From assembly GCA_035524955.1 (NCBI GenBank), contig DATLFG010000080.1, positions 1 through 64,000 on the forward strand: a stretch of 64,000 bases of DNA, given 5' to 3'. Position 1 is the stretch's first letter. Each line of letters starts with the position of its first letter. The notes below the pieces were generated by a model. The model saw only the letters and a program-made list of their open reading frames with translations, was not told where the DNA came from and did not search any database. This stretch comes from CAMLFJ01 sp035524955 (lineage in GTDB: Bacteria; Methylomirabilota; Methylomirabilia; Rokubacteriales; CSP1-6). Shown one piece after another: positions 31,524-43,657 of the stretch. The translations under genes and the position numbers were made by a program.

Positions 31524-32293
31524 GCGCGCGACTCCGAGTCCACCGCCGCGGTCGATGCCACCCGCCGGGGAACAAAGCCACCCGCCACGAACACCGGCAC
31601 CACCAGGCTCACGTCCGCCCGGAGGCACCAGGCGAGGTCGACGGCGCGGCCGAGCCGCTGGAGCTTGCGGCCCCAGCCCGAGTCCTCCGCGAGGCGGTCG
31701 AGCCGAGCGCCGTAGTGCCGGCCCAGGCCGAACGCGGCCAGGGCGCCCTCGGAGAGCACGGCCCCAGGAGACACGTCGGTCAGGCGGGCCACCAGCAAGC
31801 CCGCGCATACCGCGTCCTCCAGCGAGAAGGCCCGGTTGTCACCCGCGCACAGGATGGTCACGTCACGGCCTTGCTCGAGCGCCCAGCGAGCGGCCGCGGT
31901 GACGTTGGTGAGCGCGGCGAGCCCGGCCGCCGCCGCCCGCGAGGCGGTCAGCATCGCGGCGGTGCCGTTGGTCGTGGTCAGAACGACGGTCCGGTCGCAC
32001 ACCCGGTCCGCGGTGAACTCGGCGGGCGAGTTGCCCAGGGCGAATCCGGCGATCCCCTCCCCGCCCCGCTCACCGGCCAGCACGGTGTCGGTCCCGTCGC
32101 GCGCGGCCATGGCGAGGGCGGCCTCCGCGTCCGGCACCGGTACCAGGCGGCGGCAGCCCGCCTCGCAGGCGGCCACCGACGCGGTGGTGGCCCGCAGCAC
32201 GTCCACCGCGAGCGCGACACGGCCCGAGAGGGGCGCGTCGGGGTATTCGGCCGGGGTCAGCGCCACGTGCACCCGCATCGGAGGCGGGGCCAC
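31520..32293 (-). CDS. comB: 2-phosphosulfolactate phosphatase family protein
   Basis: A 257-aa ComB-family protein: AVDVLRATTASVAACEAGCRR at 29-49, ALGNSPAEF near 85, VLTTTNGTAAM near 103, and CAGDNRAFSLEDAVCAGLL near 147. In methanogens the enzyme acts in coenzyme M synthesis; in bacteria without that pathway the role is unknown and may be dephosphorylation of a sulfolactate or other metabolite. It starts (GTG, 32293) immediately after the argG stop, in an otherwise arginine/phospholipid gene chain. No other coenzyme M genes are seen here. Confidence 0.88.
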   Translation of the reverse strand: MAPPPMRVHVALTPAEYPDAPLSGRVALAVDVLRATTASVAACEAGCRRLVPVPDAEAALAMAARDGTDTVLAGERGGEGIAGFALGNSPAEFTADRVCDRTVVLTTTNGTAAMLTASRAAAAGLAALTNVTAAARWALEQGRDVTILCAGDNRAFSLEDAVCAGLLVARLTDVSPGAVLSEGALAAFGLGRHYGARLDRLAEDSGWGRKLQRLGRAVDLAWCLRADVSLVVPVFVAGGFVPRRVASTAAVDSESRA

Positions 32294-33498
<1,205 letters not shown>

Positions 33499-33502
<4 letters not shown>

Positions 33503-34419
33503 GGCTGCTCCCCACCACCCAGGAGGTGGACGATGATGGCCTTCTGCGCGTGCAGGCGGTTCTCGGCCTGGTCGAGGATCAGGCTGCGCGGCCCGTCGAG
33601 CACCGCGTCGGTGATCTCCTCGCCCCGGTGCGCGGGCAGGCAGTGCATCACGAGCGCGTGGCCGGGCGCGAAGCCGAGCAGCCGGTCGTTGACCTGGTAG
33701 CGCTGGAAGGCCTCCAGGCGCCGCTCGCGATCCCCTTCCTGCCCCATGCTGATCCAGGTGTCGGTGTAGACCACGTCGGCGTCCTCCACCGCGTCGCGTG
33801 CCTCGGTGGTGACCTGCACGCGCCCGCCCATCGCGCGACAGGCCTCCAGCACCCTGGCGTCCGGCTCGTACCCCGGCGGGCATGCCACCACCAGGGTGGT
33901 CCCGAGCATGGAGCCCAGCAGCAGGAGCGAGTTGCACACGTTGTTGCCGTCGCCCACCCAGGCCAGGCGCAGCTTCGCCGGATCCAGGCCGCGCTCGTAG
34001 AGCGTGAAGAAGTCGGCCATCGCCTGGCAGGGATGCTCGAGGTCGGACAGGCCGTTGATCACCGGGATCGAGGCGTGGGCCACGAGCTGCTCGAGCGTCT
34101 GGTGGGAGAACACGCGCGCCGCCACCACGTCCACCCAGCGCGACAGATTGCGGCCCACGTCGGGCACCGACTCGCGCTTGCCCATCCCGATCTCCTGGGC
34201 GGCCAGGTACACCGCGGCCCCACCGAGCTGCACCATCGCCACCTCGAAGGTGACACGGGTGCGCAGCGAGGGCTTCTCGAAGATCAGGGCCATGGTGCGC
34301 CCGGGCAGCGGGGTCCAGCGGTCGCGGCCCTTCTGCCGGGCCTTGAGCTCGGCCGTGAGGGCGAAGAGGCGCGGGAGATCCTCCCGGGCGATGTCCCGGA
34401 TCGACAGGAAATGGCTCAC
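33499..34419 (-). CDS. argF: Ornithine carbamoyltransferase
   Basis: A 306-aa enzyme making citrulline from ornithine and carbamoyl phosphate. The carbamoyl-phosphate site is EKPSLRTRVTFE (S-x-R-T-R variant SLRTR), HPCQ lies in LEHPCQAMAD, and the ornithine loop motif HCLPAHRG is present. The GTG start overlaps the argD stop by 4 nt, and its own stop overlaps argG. Confidence 0.96.
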
Positions 34420-35618
34420 TTCGCGAGGCCGGTCAGGACCTGGTCGATGATCTCGACGCCGCGGCGCACCGTCGTCTCGTCCACCACCAGGGGCGGCGCG
34501 AGCCGCAGGGTATTGTCGCCCGCGCTGAGCACGAGGAGGCCGCGCTCGCGGCACGCCCCGATGACCTCGCCCACCGGCGGCACCAGGTCCATGCCCACGA
34601 GCAGGCCGCGGCCCCGCACCGCGGTGGCCAGCTTCGGGTGCCGCCCCCGCACCCCCTCGAGCTGATCGCGCAGCAGGCGGCCGGTCGCGGCCGCGCGCTC
34701 GGGCAGCCGCTCCTCCATCAGCGTCGTGAACACGGTCAGGCCCACCGCGGTGGCGAACGGGTTGCCGCCGAAGGTGGAGCCGTGGGTGCCCGGCGTGAAC
34801 GCGGACGCCACGCTCTCGGTAGCCAGGGTGGCCCCGATCGGTACGCCGTTGGCCAGCGCCTTGGCCAGCGTCATGATGTCAGGCTCGATGCCGGAATGCT
34901 CGTAGCCCCAGAGCCGGCCCGTGCGGCCCATGCCGGTCTGGATCTCGTCCAGCACGAGCAGGACCCCGGCCTCGTCGCAGAGCTTGCGCAGCCCGGGCAG
35001 GTAGCCGTCGTCCGGGATATTGATACCGCCCTCGCCCTGGATCGGCTCGACCATGACCGCGGCGGTGTGACTGTCGATCGCCCGCTCGACCGCCCGCAGG
35101 TCGTTGAACGGCACGTACTTGAACCCGCCCGGCAGCGGCTCGAAGCCGTGGTGGTACTTCTCCTGGGCGGTGGCGGTGACGGTGGCGAGCGTCCGGCCGT
35201 GGAAGCCGCCCCGCATCGTGATGATGTCCCCGCGGTCGCTGGCCCCGTGCTCCTTGGCCCACTTGCGCGCGAGCTTGATCGCGGACTCATTGGCCTCCGC
35301 GCCCGAGTTGGAGAAGAACACGCGGTCGGCGAACGAGTGGTCGCAGAGCAGCTTGGCGAGCTGGGTCTGCTGCGGAATGTAGAAGAGGTTCGACACGTGG
35401 AGCAGGGTGGCCGCCTGCTCCCGCATCGTCCCGACCACCTTGGGATGCGAGTGCCCGAGCGCGGTCACCGCGATGCCGCCGGTAAAGTCGAGGTACTCCT
35501 TGCCGTCGCTGTCCCACACCCGCGCCCCGTCGCCGCGCACCAGTACCACGGGGGCACGCTTGGCGGTGGTCATCAGGTGCTTGTCCGCCCACTCGATCAG
35601 CGTCTTCGTGTCCGTCAT
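34416..35618 (-). CDS. argD: Acetylornithine aminotransferase
   Basis: A 400-aa class III PLP aminotransferase. Landmarks are DFTGGIAVTALGHSHPKV near the N-terminus, SGAEANESAIKLAR, the PLP-phosphate GFHGRTLAT, VLDEIQTGMGRTG, and the Schiff-base Lys in TLAKALANGVPIGA. It acts on N-acetylornithine and may also serve succinyl-diaminopimelate. ATG at 35618 follows a short repeat-containing gap after argB. Confidence 0.94.
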   Translation of the reverse strand: MTDTKTLIEWADKHLMTTAKRAPVVLVRGDGARVWDSDGKEYLDFTGGIAVTALGHSHPKVVGTMREQAATLLHVSNLFYIPQQTQLAKLLCDHSFADRVFFSNSGAEANESAIKLARKWAKEHGASDRGDIITMRGGFHGRTLATVTATAQEKYHHGFEPLPGGFKYVPFNDLRAVERAIDSHTAAVMVEPIQGEGGINIPDDGYLPGLRKLCDEAGVLLVLDEIQTGMGRTGRLWGYEHSGIEPDIMTLAKALANGVPIGATLATESVASAFTPGTHGSTFGGNPFATAVGLTVFTTLMEERLPERAAATGRLLRDQLEGVRGRHPKLATAVRGRGLLVGMDLVPPVGEVIGACRERGLLVLSAGDNTLRLAPPLVVDETTVRRGVEIIDQVLTGLAK

Positions 35619-35629
35619 GGCTCCCTCAT

Positions 35630-35697
35630 ATCCGCGCGCCTCGCCGGGCGGCCCTGCTGCCGTCGCACCCCTTCATCCGCGCGCCTCGCCTTCGGCT
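35630..35697. repeat. Intergenic direct repeat and palindromic motif before argD
   Basis: In the 83-bp argB-argD gap, the 16-mer ATCCGCGCGCCTCGCC occurs at 35630-35645 and 35675-35690 (45-bp period). The second copy runs into CTCGCCTTCGGCT (35685-35697), which contains a GCCTTCGGC mini-hairpin. The same 13-mer and the GCGCCTCGCC module recur at 52748-52770, so this looks like a short dispersed repeat family. Confidence 0.5.
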
Positions 35698-35701
35698 CGG
35701 C

Positions 35702-36577
35702 TCACAATACAATTTCCGTCCCGATGCCTTCTTTGGTCAGCACCTCGAGCAGGATCGCGTGGGGCACGCGGCCGTCGATGATGTGGGCCTTCTGGGCGCC
35801 TCCGGTGAGGGCCCGCAACGAGGACTCCACCTTGGGCAGCATGCCCCCGTCGATCACGCCCGCCTTGATGAGCCGCTCGGCGTCGCGCTTGGTGAGCGTC
35901 GAGACCAGGCGGCCGTCCTGACCGTTGATGCCGGACACGTCGGTCAGGTGGATCAGCTTCTCCGCGAAGAGCGCGGCGGCCACGTCGCCCGCCACCAGAT
36001 CCGCGTTGATGTTATAGGTCTCGCCTCCCGCGCCCACTCCGACCGGGGCGATCACCGGGATGAACCCGTTCTCCTCGAGCAGCCGGATGGGCTCAGGATT
36101 GATCGCCTCCACCTCGCCCACCAGCCCGATGTCCACCGAGGTTCCGTCGGGCATCTTGTGCAGGCGCCGGTGGGCCCGCAGCAGGCTCGCGTCCTTGCCG
36201 GAGAGCCCCACCGCCCGGCCCCCGTGGAGATTGATCAGACCAACGATCTCCTTGTTGATCTTGCCGACCAGGACCATCTCGACGATCTCGACCGTCTCCT
36301 CGTCGGTGACGCGCATGCCGCCCACGAACTTCGGCTCCTTGCCGAGGCGCTTCATGAGCGCGCCGATCTGCGGGCCGCCGCCGTGAACGATGACCGGCCG
36401 GATGCCGACCAGCCGGAGAAGGAGCACGTCCTTGGCGAACTGCTCCTTGAGGTCCGCCTGCTCCATCGCCGCGCCTCCGTACTTGATCACGAGGGTCTTG
36501 CCCTGGAAGGCGCGGATATAGGGGAGCGCCTCGATGAGCACCTCGGCACGCTGCACCAGCTCCGGGATCGGCGTCAT
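35702..36577 (-). CDS. argB: Acetylglutamate kinase
   Basis: A 291-aa amino-acid kinase for the second step of arginine synthesis. LVIKYGGAAM at about 29-38, VIVHGGGPQIG near 62-72, the EIVEMVLVGKINKEIV region and GVGAGGETYNINADLVAGDVAAAL are conserved. The N-terminal helix (PELVQRAEVLIEALPYIRAF) is of the type seen in arginine-inhibited hexameric enzymes, so feedback inhibition by arginine is likely. It lies 12 bp after hslU. Confidence 0.95.
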   Translation of the reverse strand: MTPIPELVQRAEVLIEALPYIRAFQGKTLVIKYGGAAMEQADLKEQFAKDVLLLRLVGIRPVIVHGGGPQIGALMKRLGKEPKFVGGMRVTDEETVEIVEMVLVGKINKEIVGLINLHGGRAVGLSGKDASLLRAHRRLHKMPDGTSVDIGLVGEVEAINPEPIRLLEENGFIPVIAPVGVGAGGETYNINADLVAGDVAAALFAEKLIHLTDVSGINGQDGRLVSTLTKRDAERLIKAGVIDGGMLPKVESSLRALTGGAQKAHIIDGRVPHAILLEVLTKEGIGTEIVL

Positions 36578-36589
36578 GCGCTCGTCCGC

Positions 36590-37981
36590 CTATAGGATGT
36601 ACCGGGAGAGATCCTCGTCCTTCACCACGTCGGCCAGCTGCGCCTGCACGTACTCCGCGTCGATCACGAGCTCCTGCCCCGTCAGGTTCGGGGCGTCGAA
36701 GGAGATCTCCTCCAGCAGCCGCTCCATCACCGTGTAGAGGCGGCGGGCTCCGATGTTCTCGGCGCGCTGGTTCACCGTGAACGCGATATCGGCGATCGCC
36801 TCCACCGCGTCGGTGGAGAAGCGCAGCGCCACCCCTTCCGTCTTCAGCAGCTCGACGTACTGCCGGATCAGGGCGTTCTGAGGTTCGTTCAGGATGCGGA
36901 TAAAATCCGGCCGCGTCAAGGGCTCCAGCTCCACCCGGATCGGGAAGCGGCCCTGCAGCTCCGGGATCAGGTCCGCGGGCTTGGCCACGTGGAAAGCCCC
37001 GGCCGCGATGAACAGGATGTGGTCGGTCCGGACCATCCCGTACTTCGTGGTCACCGTCGAGCCCTCGACGATCGGCAGGAGGTCCCGCTGCACTCCTTCC
37101 CGCGAGACGTCGGGCCCCCGGCCGCCCTCTCGGCCCGCGATCTTGTCCAGCTCGTCCAGGAAGATGATCCCCGAGTTCTCCACCCGGCGGATCGCCTGGC
37201 CCACCGCCTCGTCCACGTCCACCAGCTTCTGGGCCTCCTCCTGGGCCAGGAGCCGCCGGGCCTCCCCCACCCTGACCCGCCGCCGCCGCGTGCGGCCGGG
37301 CATGAGGTGCGAGAGCATGTCCTTCAGGTTGATCCCGATCTCTTCCATGCCCTGGCCCGGGAGGACCTCCAGCATGGGTCCGGCCTGCTGCACGTCCATC
37401 TCGATGGGCCGCTCGTCGAGCTTGCCGGAGCGGAGCTGGGCGCGGAGCTTCTCCCGCGTGGCGTCGCGGGAGGCGTCGGGCGACACCTCCTCGAGCGTGC
37501 CGCTCACGAAGGCCTCGCCGGGCCGGCGGGGCAGCAGGAGATCGAGGAGCCGCTCCTCGGCCAGCGTCTCCGCCCGCTCGCGAACCGCCGCCGCCATCTC
37601 CGCCTTGACCATGCTCACGCCGAGCTCGGTCAGGTCCCGGATCATGGACTCCACGTCCCGCCCCACGTAGCCGACCTCGGTGTACTTGGAGGCCTCCACC
37701 TTGAGGAACGGGGCCTGGGCGAGCTTGGCGAGGCGCCGGGCGATCTCGGTCTTCCCGACGCCGGTGGGCCCGATCATGATGATGTTCTTGGGCGCCACCT
37801 CGTCCCGGAGCTCGGTGGGCAGGTTCTGCCGCCGCCACCGGTTGCGCAGCGCGATGGCCACCGCACGCTTGGCCTTGCCCTGGCCCACGATGAAGCGGTC
37901 GAGCTCGGTGGTGATCTGGGCCGGCGTGAGGCCGGTCATCCCTAGCGGTTGGCCTAGCGGTTGGGCGGGCTGGTCGGTCAC
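36590..37981 (-). CDS. hslU: HslU ATPase subunit of the HslVU protease
   Basis: About 463 aa. The AAA+ unfoldase recognises and feeds substrates to HslV. Walker A is IGPTGVGKTE, the pore loop is KYTEVGYVGRDV, Walker B is IIFLDELDKIA, and an inserted I-domain lies at about 120-240. The C-terminal tail ends DLSRYIL, the peptide that docks into HslV. The start is either GTG at 37981 (4-nt overlap with hslV) or ATG at 37939; the former adds a PQ-rich segment encoded by a 12-bp tandem duplication (CCTAGCGGTTGG twice on the plus strand, 37941-37964). Confidence 0.94.
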   Translation of the reverse strand: MTDQPAQPLGQPLGMTGLTPAQITTELDRFIVGQGKAKRAVAIALRNRWRRQNLPTELRDEVAPKNIIMIGPTGVGKTEIARRLAKLAQAPFLKVEASKYTEVGYVGRDVESMIRDLTELGVSMVKAEMAAAVRERAETLAEERLLDLLLPRRPGEAFVSGTLEEVSPDASRDATREKLRAQLRSGKLDERPIEMDVQQAGPMLEVLPGQGMEEIGINLKDMLSHLMPGRTRRRRVRVGEARRLLAQEEAQKLVDVDEAVGQAIRRVENSGIIFLDELDKIAGREGGRGPDVSREGVQRDLLPIVEGSTVTTKYGMVRTDHILFIAAGAFHVAKPADLIPELQGRFPIRVELEPLTRPDFIRILNEPQNALIRQYVELLKTEGVALRFSTDAVEAIADIAFTVNQRAENIGARRLYTVMERLLEEISFDAPNLTGQELVIDAEYVQAQLADVVKDEDLSRYIL

Positions 37982-38526
37982 AGGCTGAGCACCGTGATCT
38001 GTTCGTTGGTGTACACGCAGATGCCGGCCGCGATGCGGAGGGACTCCTCCGCGATCTGGGGCGCCTCGAGCGTGGAGTGCGTCCGGAGGGCCCGGGCCGC
38101 GGCCAGCGCGTAGGGCCCGCCTGAGCCGATCCCGACCAGGCCGTCGTCGGGCTCGATCACGTCGCCGGTCCCCGATACGATGAAGCTCGCCTCCGCGTCG
38201 GCCACGGCCAGGAGCGCCTCGAGTCGCCGGAGCACGCGGTCCATGCGCCACTCCTTGGCCAGCTCGACGGCGGCGCGGGGCAGATTGCCGCGGTGCTCCT
38301 CGAGCTTCGCCTCGAAGCGTGCGAAGAGCGTGAAGGCGTCGGCGGCCGCGCCCGCGAAGCCCGCGAGCACGCGGTCGTGGTGCATCTTGCGCACCTTGCG
38401 CGCGCCCGCCTTCATGATGGTCTGGCCGACGGTGACCTGCCCGTCGCCCGCCACCGCCACGCGGCCCCGGTGCCGGACGCAGACCACGGTGGTGGCGTGG
38501 ATCGATGGGGTGGTCGGCGGCGTCAT
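37978..38526 (-). CDS. hslV: HslV peptidase subunit of the HslVU protease
   Basis: A 182-aa proteasome-like N-terminal threonine peptidase. Processing before Thr12 (ATTVVCVRHRG) would expose the nucleophile. VAGDGQVTVGQTIMK, RKMHHDRVLAGFAGAAADAFTL and GSGGPYALAAARAL are family signatures. A propeptide of 11 residues is longer than in E. coli. It sits between xerC (16-bp gap) and hslU (overlap). Confidence 0.94.
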   Translation of the reverse strand: MTPPTTPSIHATTVVCVRHRGRVAVAGDGQVTVGQTIMKAGARKVRKMHHDRVLAGFAGAAADAFTLFARFEAKLEEHRGNLPRAAVELAKEWRMDRVLRRLEALLAVADAEASFIVSGTGDVIEPDDGLVGIGSGGPYALAAARALRTHSTLEAPQIAEESLRIAAGICVYTNEQITVLSL

Positions 38527-38542
38527 CGCGGGCGACGGCCTG

Positions 38543-39415
38543 TCAGGTGGCCCGCGGATGCGCGGCGTCGTACACCCGCATCAGGTGCTCCGGACTCACG
38601 TGGGTGTAGCGCTGGGTCGTGGACAGGCGGCGGTGGCCCAGTAGCTCCTGGATGAGGCGGAGATCCGCGCCGGCCCCGAGCATGTGGGTGGCGAAGCTGT
38701 GGCGGAGGGTGTGGGGCGTCACCCGCTGGACGATCCCGGCCCGGCGGGCGCGGGCGCGCACGATGCGATGCGCGCTGCGCGGGGTGAGCCGGCCGCCCCG
38801 CGCGTTGAGGAAGAGCGGCCCACGCCGGCGCCCGCGCATCGCCAGGTAGGCCGCGAGGGCCTCCAGCGCGGACTCGCCGACCGGCACCACGCGCTCCTTG
38901 CTGCCCTTGCCGAGGACCCGCACCGTGCGCCGGCCTTCGTCCAGATCGTCCACGTCGAGCCCGCAGGCCTCGGCCACCCGCAGTCCGCTCGCGTAGAGCA
39001 GCTCCAGGAGCGCGCGATCGCGCGCTCCACCCGGCGACAACTCAGGCTCGGGGTTGAGCAGCGCGGTGGTCTCGTCCACCGGCAGGAACGACGGCAGACG
39101 GCGGCCCAGGCGGGGGCCGCGTACCTGCCGCGCCGGATTCGCCTCGAGGGTCCCGCGGCGCGCGAGGAAGCGGAAGCAGCTCCGCACCGCGGCCAGCTTG
39201 CGCGCGATGGTCGCCTTGGCCAGCTTCCGCCGGTGCAGCCGCGCCAGGTAGGCGCGGACCACGCGGGTGTCCGCCGCCTCCCAGCCCGCGACCTTCTCCT
39301 CGGTGAGGAAGCGGGTGAACTCGGTCAGGTCGGCGGTGTAGCTCCGGAGGGTATGCGGAGACGCGCCCCGCTCGACACCCTGGTATTCAAGGAAGGACCC
39401 GACCGCCGCGTCCAT
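38543..39415 (-). CDS. xerC: Tyrosine recombinase XerC/XerD type
   Basis: A 290-aa site-specific recombinase that resolves chromosome dimers. The SAM-like N-terminal domain spans about 1-95. Catalytic residues are Arg146 (SGLRVAEA), Lys170 (LGKGSKERV), His235 and Arg238 (HTLRHSFATHML), His261 (LLGHRRLS) and Tyr270. Context topA-xerC-hslV-hslU is a conserved chromosomal block, so this is a housekeeping XerC rather than a mobile-element integrase. Confidence 0.94.
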   Translation of the reverse strand: MDAAVGSFLEYQGVERGASPHTLRSYTADLTEFTRFLTEEKVAGWEAADTRVVRAYLARLHRRKLAKATIARKLAAVRSCFRFLARRGTLEANPARQVRGPRLGRRLPSFLPVDETTALLNPEPELSPGGARDRALLELLYASGLRVAEACGLDVDDLDEGRRTVRVLGKGSKERVVPVGESALEALAAYLAMRGRRRGPLFLNARGGRLTPRSAHRIVRARARRAGIVQRVTPHTLRHSFATHMLGAGADLRLIQELLGHRRLSTTQRYTHVSPEHLMRVYDAAHPRAT

Positions 39416-39436
39416 CGTGGATGAACCGGGGGCTCC

Positions 39437-41695
<2,259 letters not shown>

Positions 41696-41706
41696 CCGAT
41701 CCTCTC

Positions 41707-42663
41707 CTATCCTCGCCCGACCCGGACGAACCGTTTGCCCTCGATCTGCCGCACGCGTCCCTCCAGCTCCAGGTCCAGCAGCGCGGCCGCCACGCGCCCG
41801 GCCCCCAGGCCACTGCGCTCGATCACGTGGTCGATATCGACGGGATCCTCGCCGAGCAGTGCCAGCACCCGACGTCCGGCCGCGCCGATATGCCCTGGGT
41901 TAGATGCGTCGGCGTGGCTCTTCGCTGCAGGTCCACCCGCAAGGACGCGATCCGCAGCGACGGACGCCTTCCAGCGCTCAGGCAGCACCGCGACCACGTC
42001 CTCCCACCCCATCGCCACGTGCGCCCCGTCCTGGATCAGCTGGTTGGCGCCGCGACTCTCCGGCGCGGTGATGCGCCCGGGCACCGCCAGGACCTCGCGG
42101 CCCAGCTCGGCGGCCAGGCGCGCGGTGATCAGCGAGCCACTCCGCTCGGCGGCCTCGACGACGACCACCGCGAGCGACATCGCCGCGATCACCTGATTGC
42201 GGGTCGGGAAGTTCTGCGGGAGCGGCGGAGTTCCCGGTCGGAACTGGGAGACGAGGGCGCCGCGCTCCGCGATCTCGGCGGCGAGCGCGCGATTCTCGGG
42301 CGGGTAGATCACGTCCACGCCCGATCCGAGCACCGCGACGGTGCGGCCGCCCACGCGCAGCGCGCCGCGGTGCGCCGCGCTGTCGATACCGCGCGCGAGG
42401 CCGCTCACGACGGTGACGCCACGCGCGGCAAGGTCCGCCGCGAGCGTCTCGGCCACCTCGAGGCCGTAGGTGGTCGCGCGGCGCGAGCCCACGATGGCCA
42501 CCGCGAGCACATCCTCGTCCAGCAAGCGCCCGCGCACGTGCAACGTGGCGGGCGCCTCGGGCACCTCCGCGAGGCGAGCCGGATACCCGGCGTCCGCGCG
42601 CGAGATCTCCCCGGCTTCCCGCGCCGTCTCGTCCTGGATACGCTCATGCATCACAGACGTCAC
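41707..42663 (-). CDS. dprA: DNA-processing protein DprA
   Basis: A 318-aa RecA loader for incoming single-stranded DNA in transformation. The Rossmann-like core carries VGSRRATTYGLEVA, VSGLARGIDSAAHRGAL, GSGVDVIYPPENRAL, FPTRNQVIAAMS and ERSGSLITARLA. A C-terminal winged helix (about 260-318) is present. The N-terminal SAM-like domain is missing or very short. The start is 42663 (ATG) or 42651. First gene of the dprA-topA-xerC-hslVU block. Confidence 0.93.
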   Translation of the reverse strand: MTSVMHERIQDETAREAGEISRADAGYPARLAEVPEAPATLHVRGRLLDEDVLAVAIVGSRRATTYGLEVAETLAADLAARGVTVVSGLARGIDSAAHRGALRVGGRTVAVLGSGVDVIYPPENRALAAEIAERGALVSQFRPGTPPLPQNFPTRNQVIAAMSLAVVVVEAAERSGSLITARLAAELGREVLAVPGRITAPESRGANQLIQDGAHVAMGWEDVVAVLPERWKASVAADRVLAGGPAAKSHADASNPGHIGAAGRRVLALLGEDPVDIDHVIERSGLGAGRVAAALLDLELEGRVRQIEGKRFVRVGRG

Positions 42664-42711
42664 TCACCTCGCCGATCACGATCTCCGAGTGGATCAGTGC
42701 GCTTCAGTATA

Positions 42712-42745
42712 CCGGACCGGTAAATTGGGGCAAAACCCGGTCCGG
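42712..42745. terminator. Hairpin between cpoB and dprA
   Basis: CCGGACCGG (42712-42720) pairs perfectly with CCGGTCCGG (42737-42745) across a 16-nt A/T-containing loop. On the minus strand it starts 6 nt after the cpoB stop, fitting a terminator of cpoB, but the downstream sequence (TATACTGAAG) has no U-run. TATACT could instead be a -10 box for dprA. Confidence 0.45.
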
Positions 42746-42750
42746 CTCGA

Positions 42751-43569
42751 TCACCGCGGGGAGCGCCCTCCGCCGAGGGAGGCGAGGAGCGCGCGCGCCT
42801 GGGTGGCGGCCTCGGTCCGCGGGTGCGACTTCACCACCCGCTCCCACGTCTCTCGCGCGCGCGGCAGGTCGTGCAGGGCACGGTAGCACATGCCGAGCTT
42901 GAGCAGCGACTCCGCGATGGGCGGACTCTGCGGGTAGAGATCGGGAACCTTCTGGAACTCGGTCACCGCCTGATTGAAGTCGCGCTGGCGGTAGTAGGCC
43001 TCGCCGATCCAGTACTGGGCGTTCGCGGCCAGGGCATGCTTGGGGAACTTGTCGATCAGCTCGGTGAACTCGAGCACCGCCTGGCCGTGCTCGTCGGCGC
43101 GGAAGCTGGCCATCGCGGTCGCGTAGAGCTTCTCGGCCGTCACCTCGCGCCCGGGCGGCGCCGTCGCCGCCGGCTTCGGCTCCACCGGGGGGGCGGGCGG
43201 CGGCACGCTGAGCGTCGCCACCTTCTGGTTCGTCTCGTCGAGGCCGGAGCGGAGGCCCCGCACGGCGCCGTCCAGCTCCCCGATCGACGCCTTGAGCTGC
43301 TCCCGCTCGGTGGCCGCCGCCTTGGTCTCGCCGACCAGGAATGCGGCCTGCGCGTCGAGCGCCTTCAGCTCACCGGCCAGCTTCCCCACCTCCTTGCCGA
43401 TCTGATCCTGCCCGGTCTTCAGCTCCTCGACCTGCTTGACCAGCGCGGCCATCTCGGCCTCGCGGCGCGCCTTCTCCGCGGTCCCGCAGCCCCCCATCGG
43501 GGCCGCGAGCAGGACGAGCCCGAGGAAGGGGATCGCCCACCGGGGACGCTCATGAGTCTGGGTCGCCAT
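42751..43569 (-). CDS. CpoB/YbgF-like TPR lipoprotein
   Basis: A 272-aa cell-envelope protein. The signal sequence (AIPFLGLVLLAAPMGGC) ends in a lipobox Cys at 28; a long coiled coil follows (about 35-118), then a Pro-rich linker (PPPAPPVEPKP) and three TPR-like repeats (KLYATAMASFRADEHGQAVLEF onward). The architecture is that of CpoB/YbgF, which coordinates outer-membrane constriction with peptidoglycan synthesis. No tol-pal genes are adjacent, and lipidation differs from E. coli CpoB, so the exact role is inferred. Confidence 0.85.
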   Translation of the reverse strand: MATQTHERPRWAIPFLGLVLLAAPMGGCGTAEKARREAEMAALVKQVEELKTGQDQIGKEVGKLAGELKALDAQAAFLVGETKAAATEREQLKASIGELDGAVRGLRSGLDETNQKVATLSVPPPAPPVEPKPAATAPPGREVTAEKLYATAMASFRADEHGQAVLEFTELIDKFPKHALAANAQYWIGEAYYRQRDFNQAVTEFQKVPDLYPQSPPIAESLLKLGMCYRALHDLPRARETWERVVKSHPRTEAATQARALLASLGGGRSPR

Positions 43570-43619
43570 GGCATTGACCGTAGCACCTGTCGGACCGAAA
43601 AGCTAATTTTCACGAGCCT

Positions 43620-43648
43620 TTGACTGACATTGGGCTTTTCGCTAGCAT
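43620..43648 (+). promoter_or_regulatory. Candidate sigma-70-type promoter of the YeeE gene
   Basis: TTGACT (43620-43625) and TAGCAT (43643-43648) are separated by exactly 17 nt. The ATG at 43658 lies only 9 nt after the -10 box, so transcription would begin at or just before the start codon. Either the mRNA is leaderless or nearly so, or the true promoter is further upstream. A GGCGGGG stretch just before ATG could be a ribosome site if so. Confidence 0.45.
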
Positions 43649-43657
43649 GGCGGGGCG

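Noticed and set aside
35630..35690. CRISPR-like direct repeat in the argB-argD gap
   Set aside because: Only two copies of a 16-mer, no array and no cas genes.
38543..39415. Tyrosine recombinase as an integrase of a mobile island
   Set aside because: It sits in the conserved topA-xerC-hslVU block, no attachment-site repeats were seen, and neighbours are housekeeping genes.
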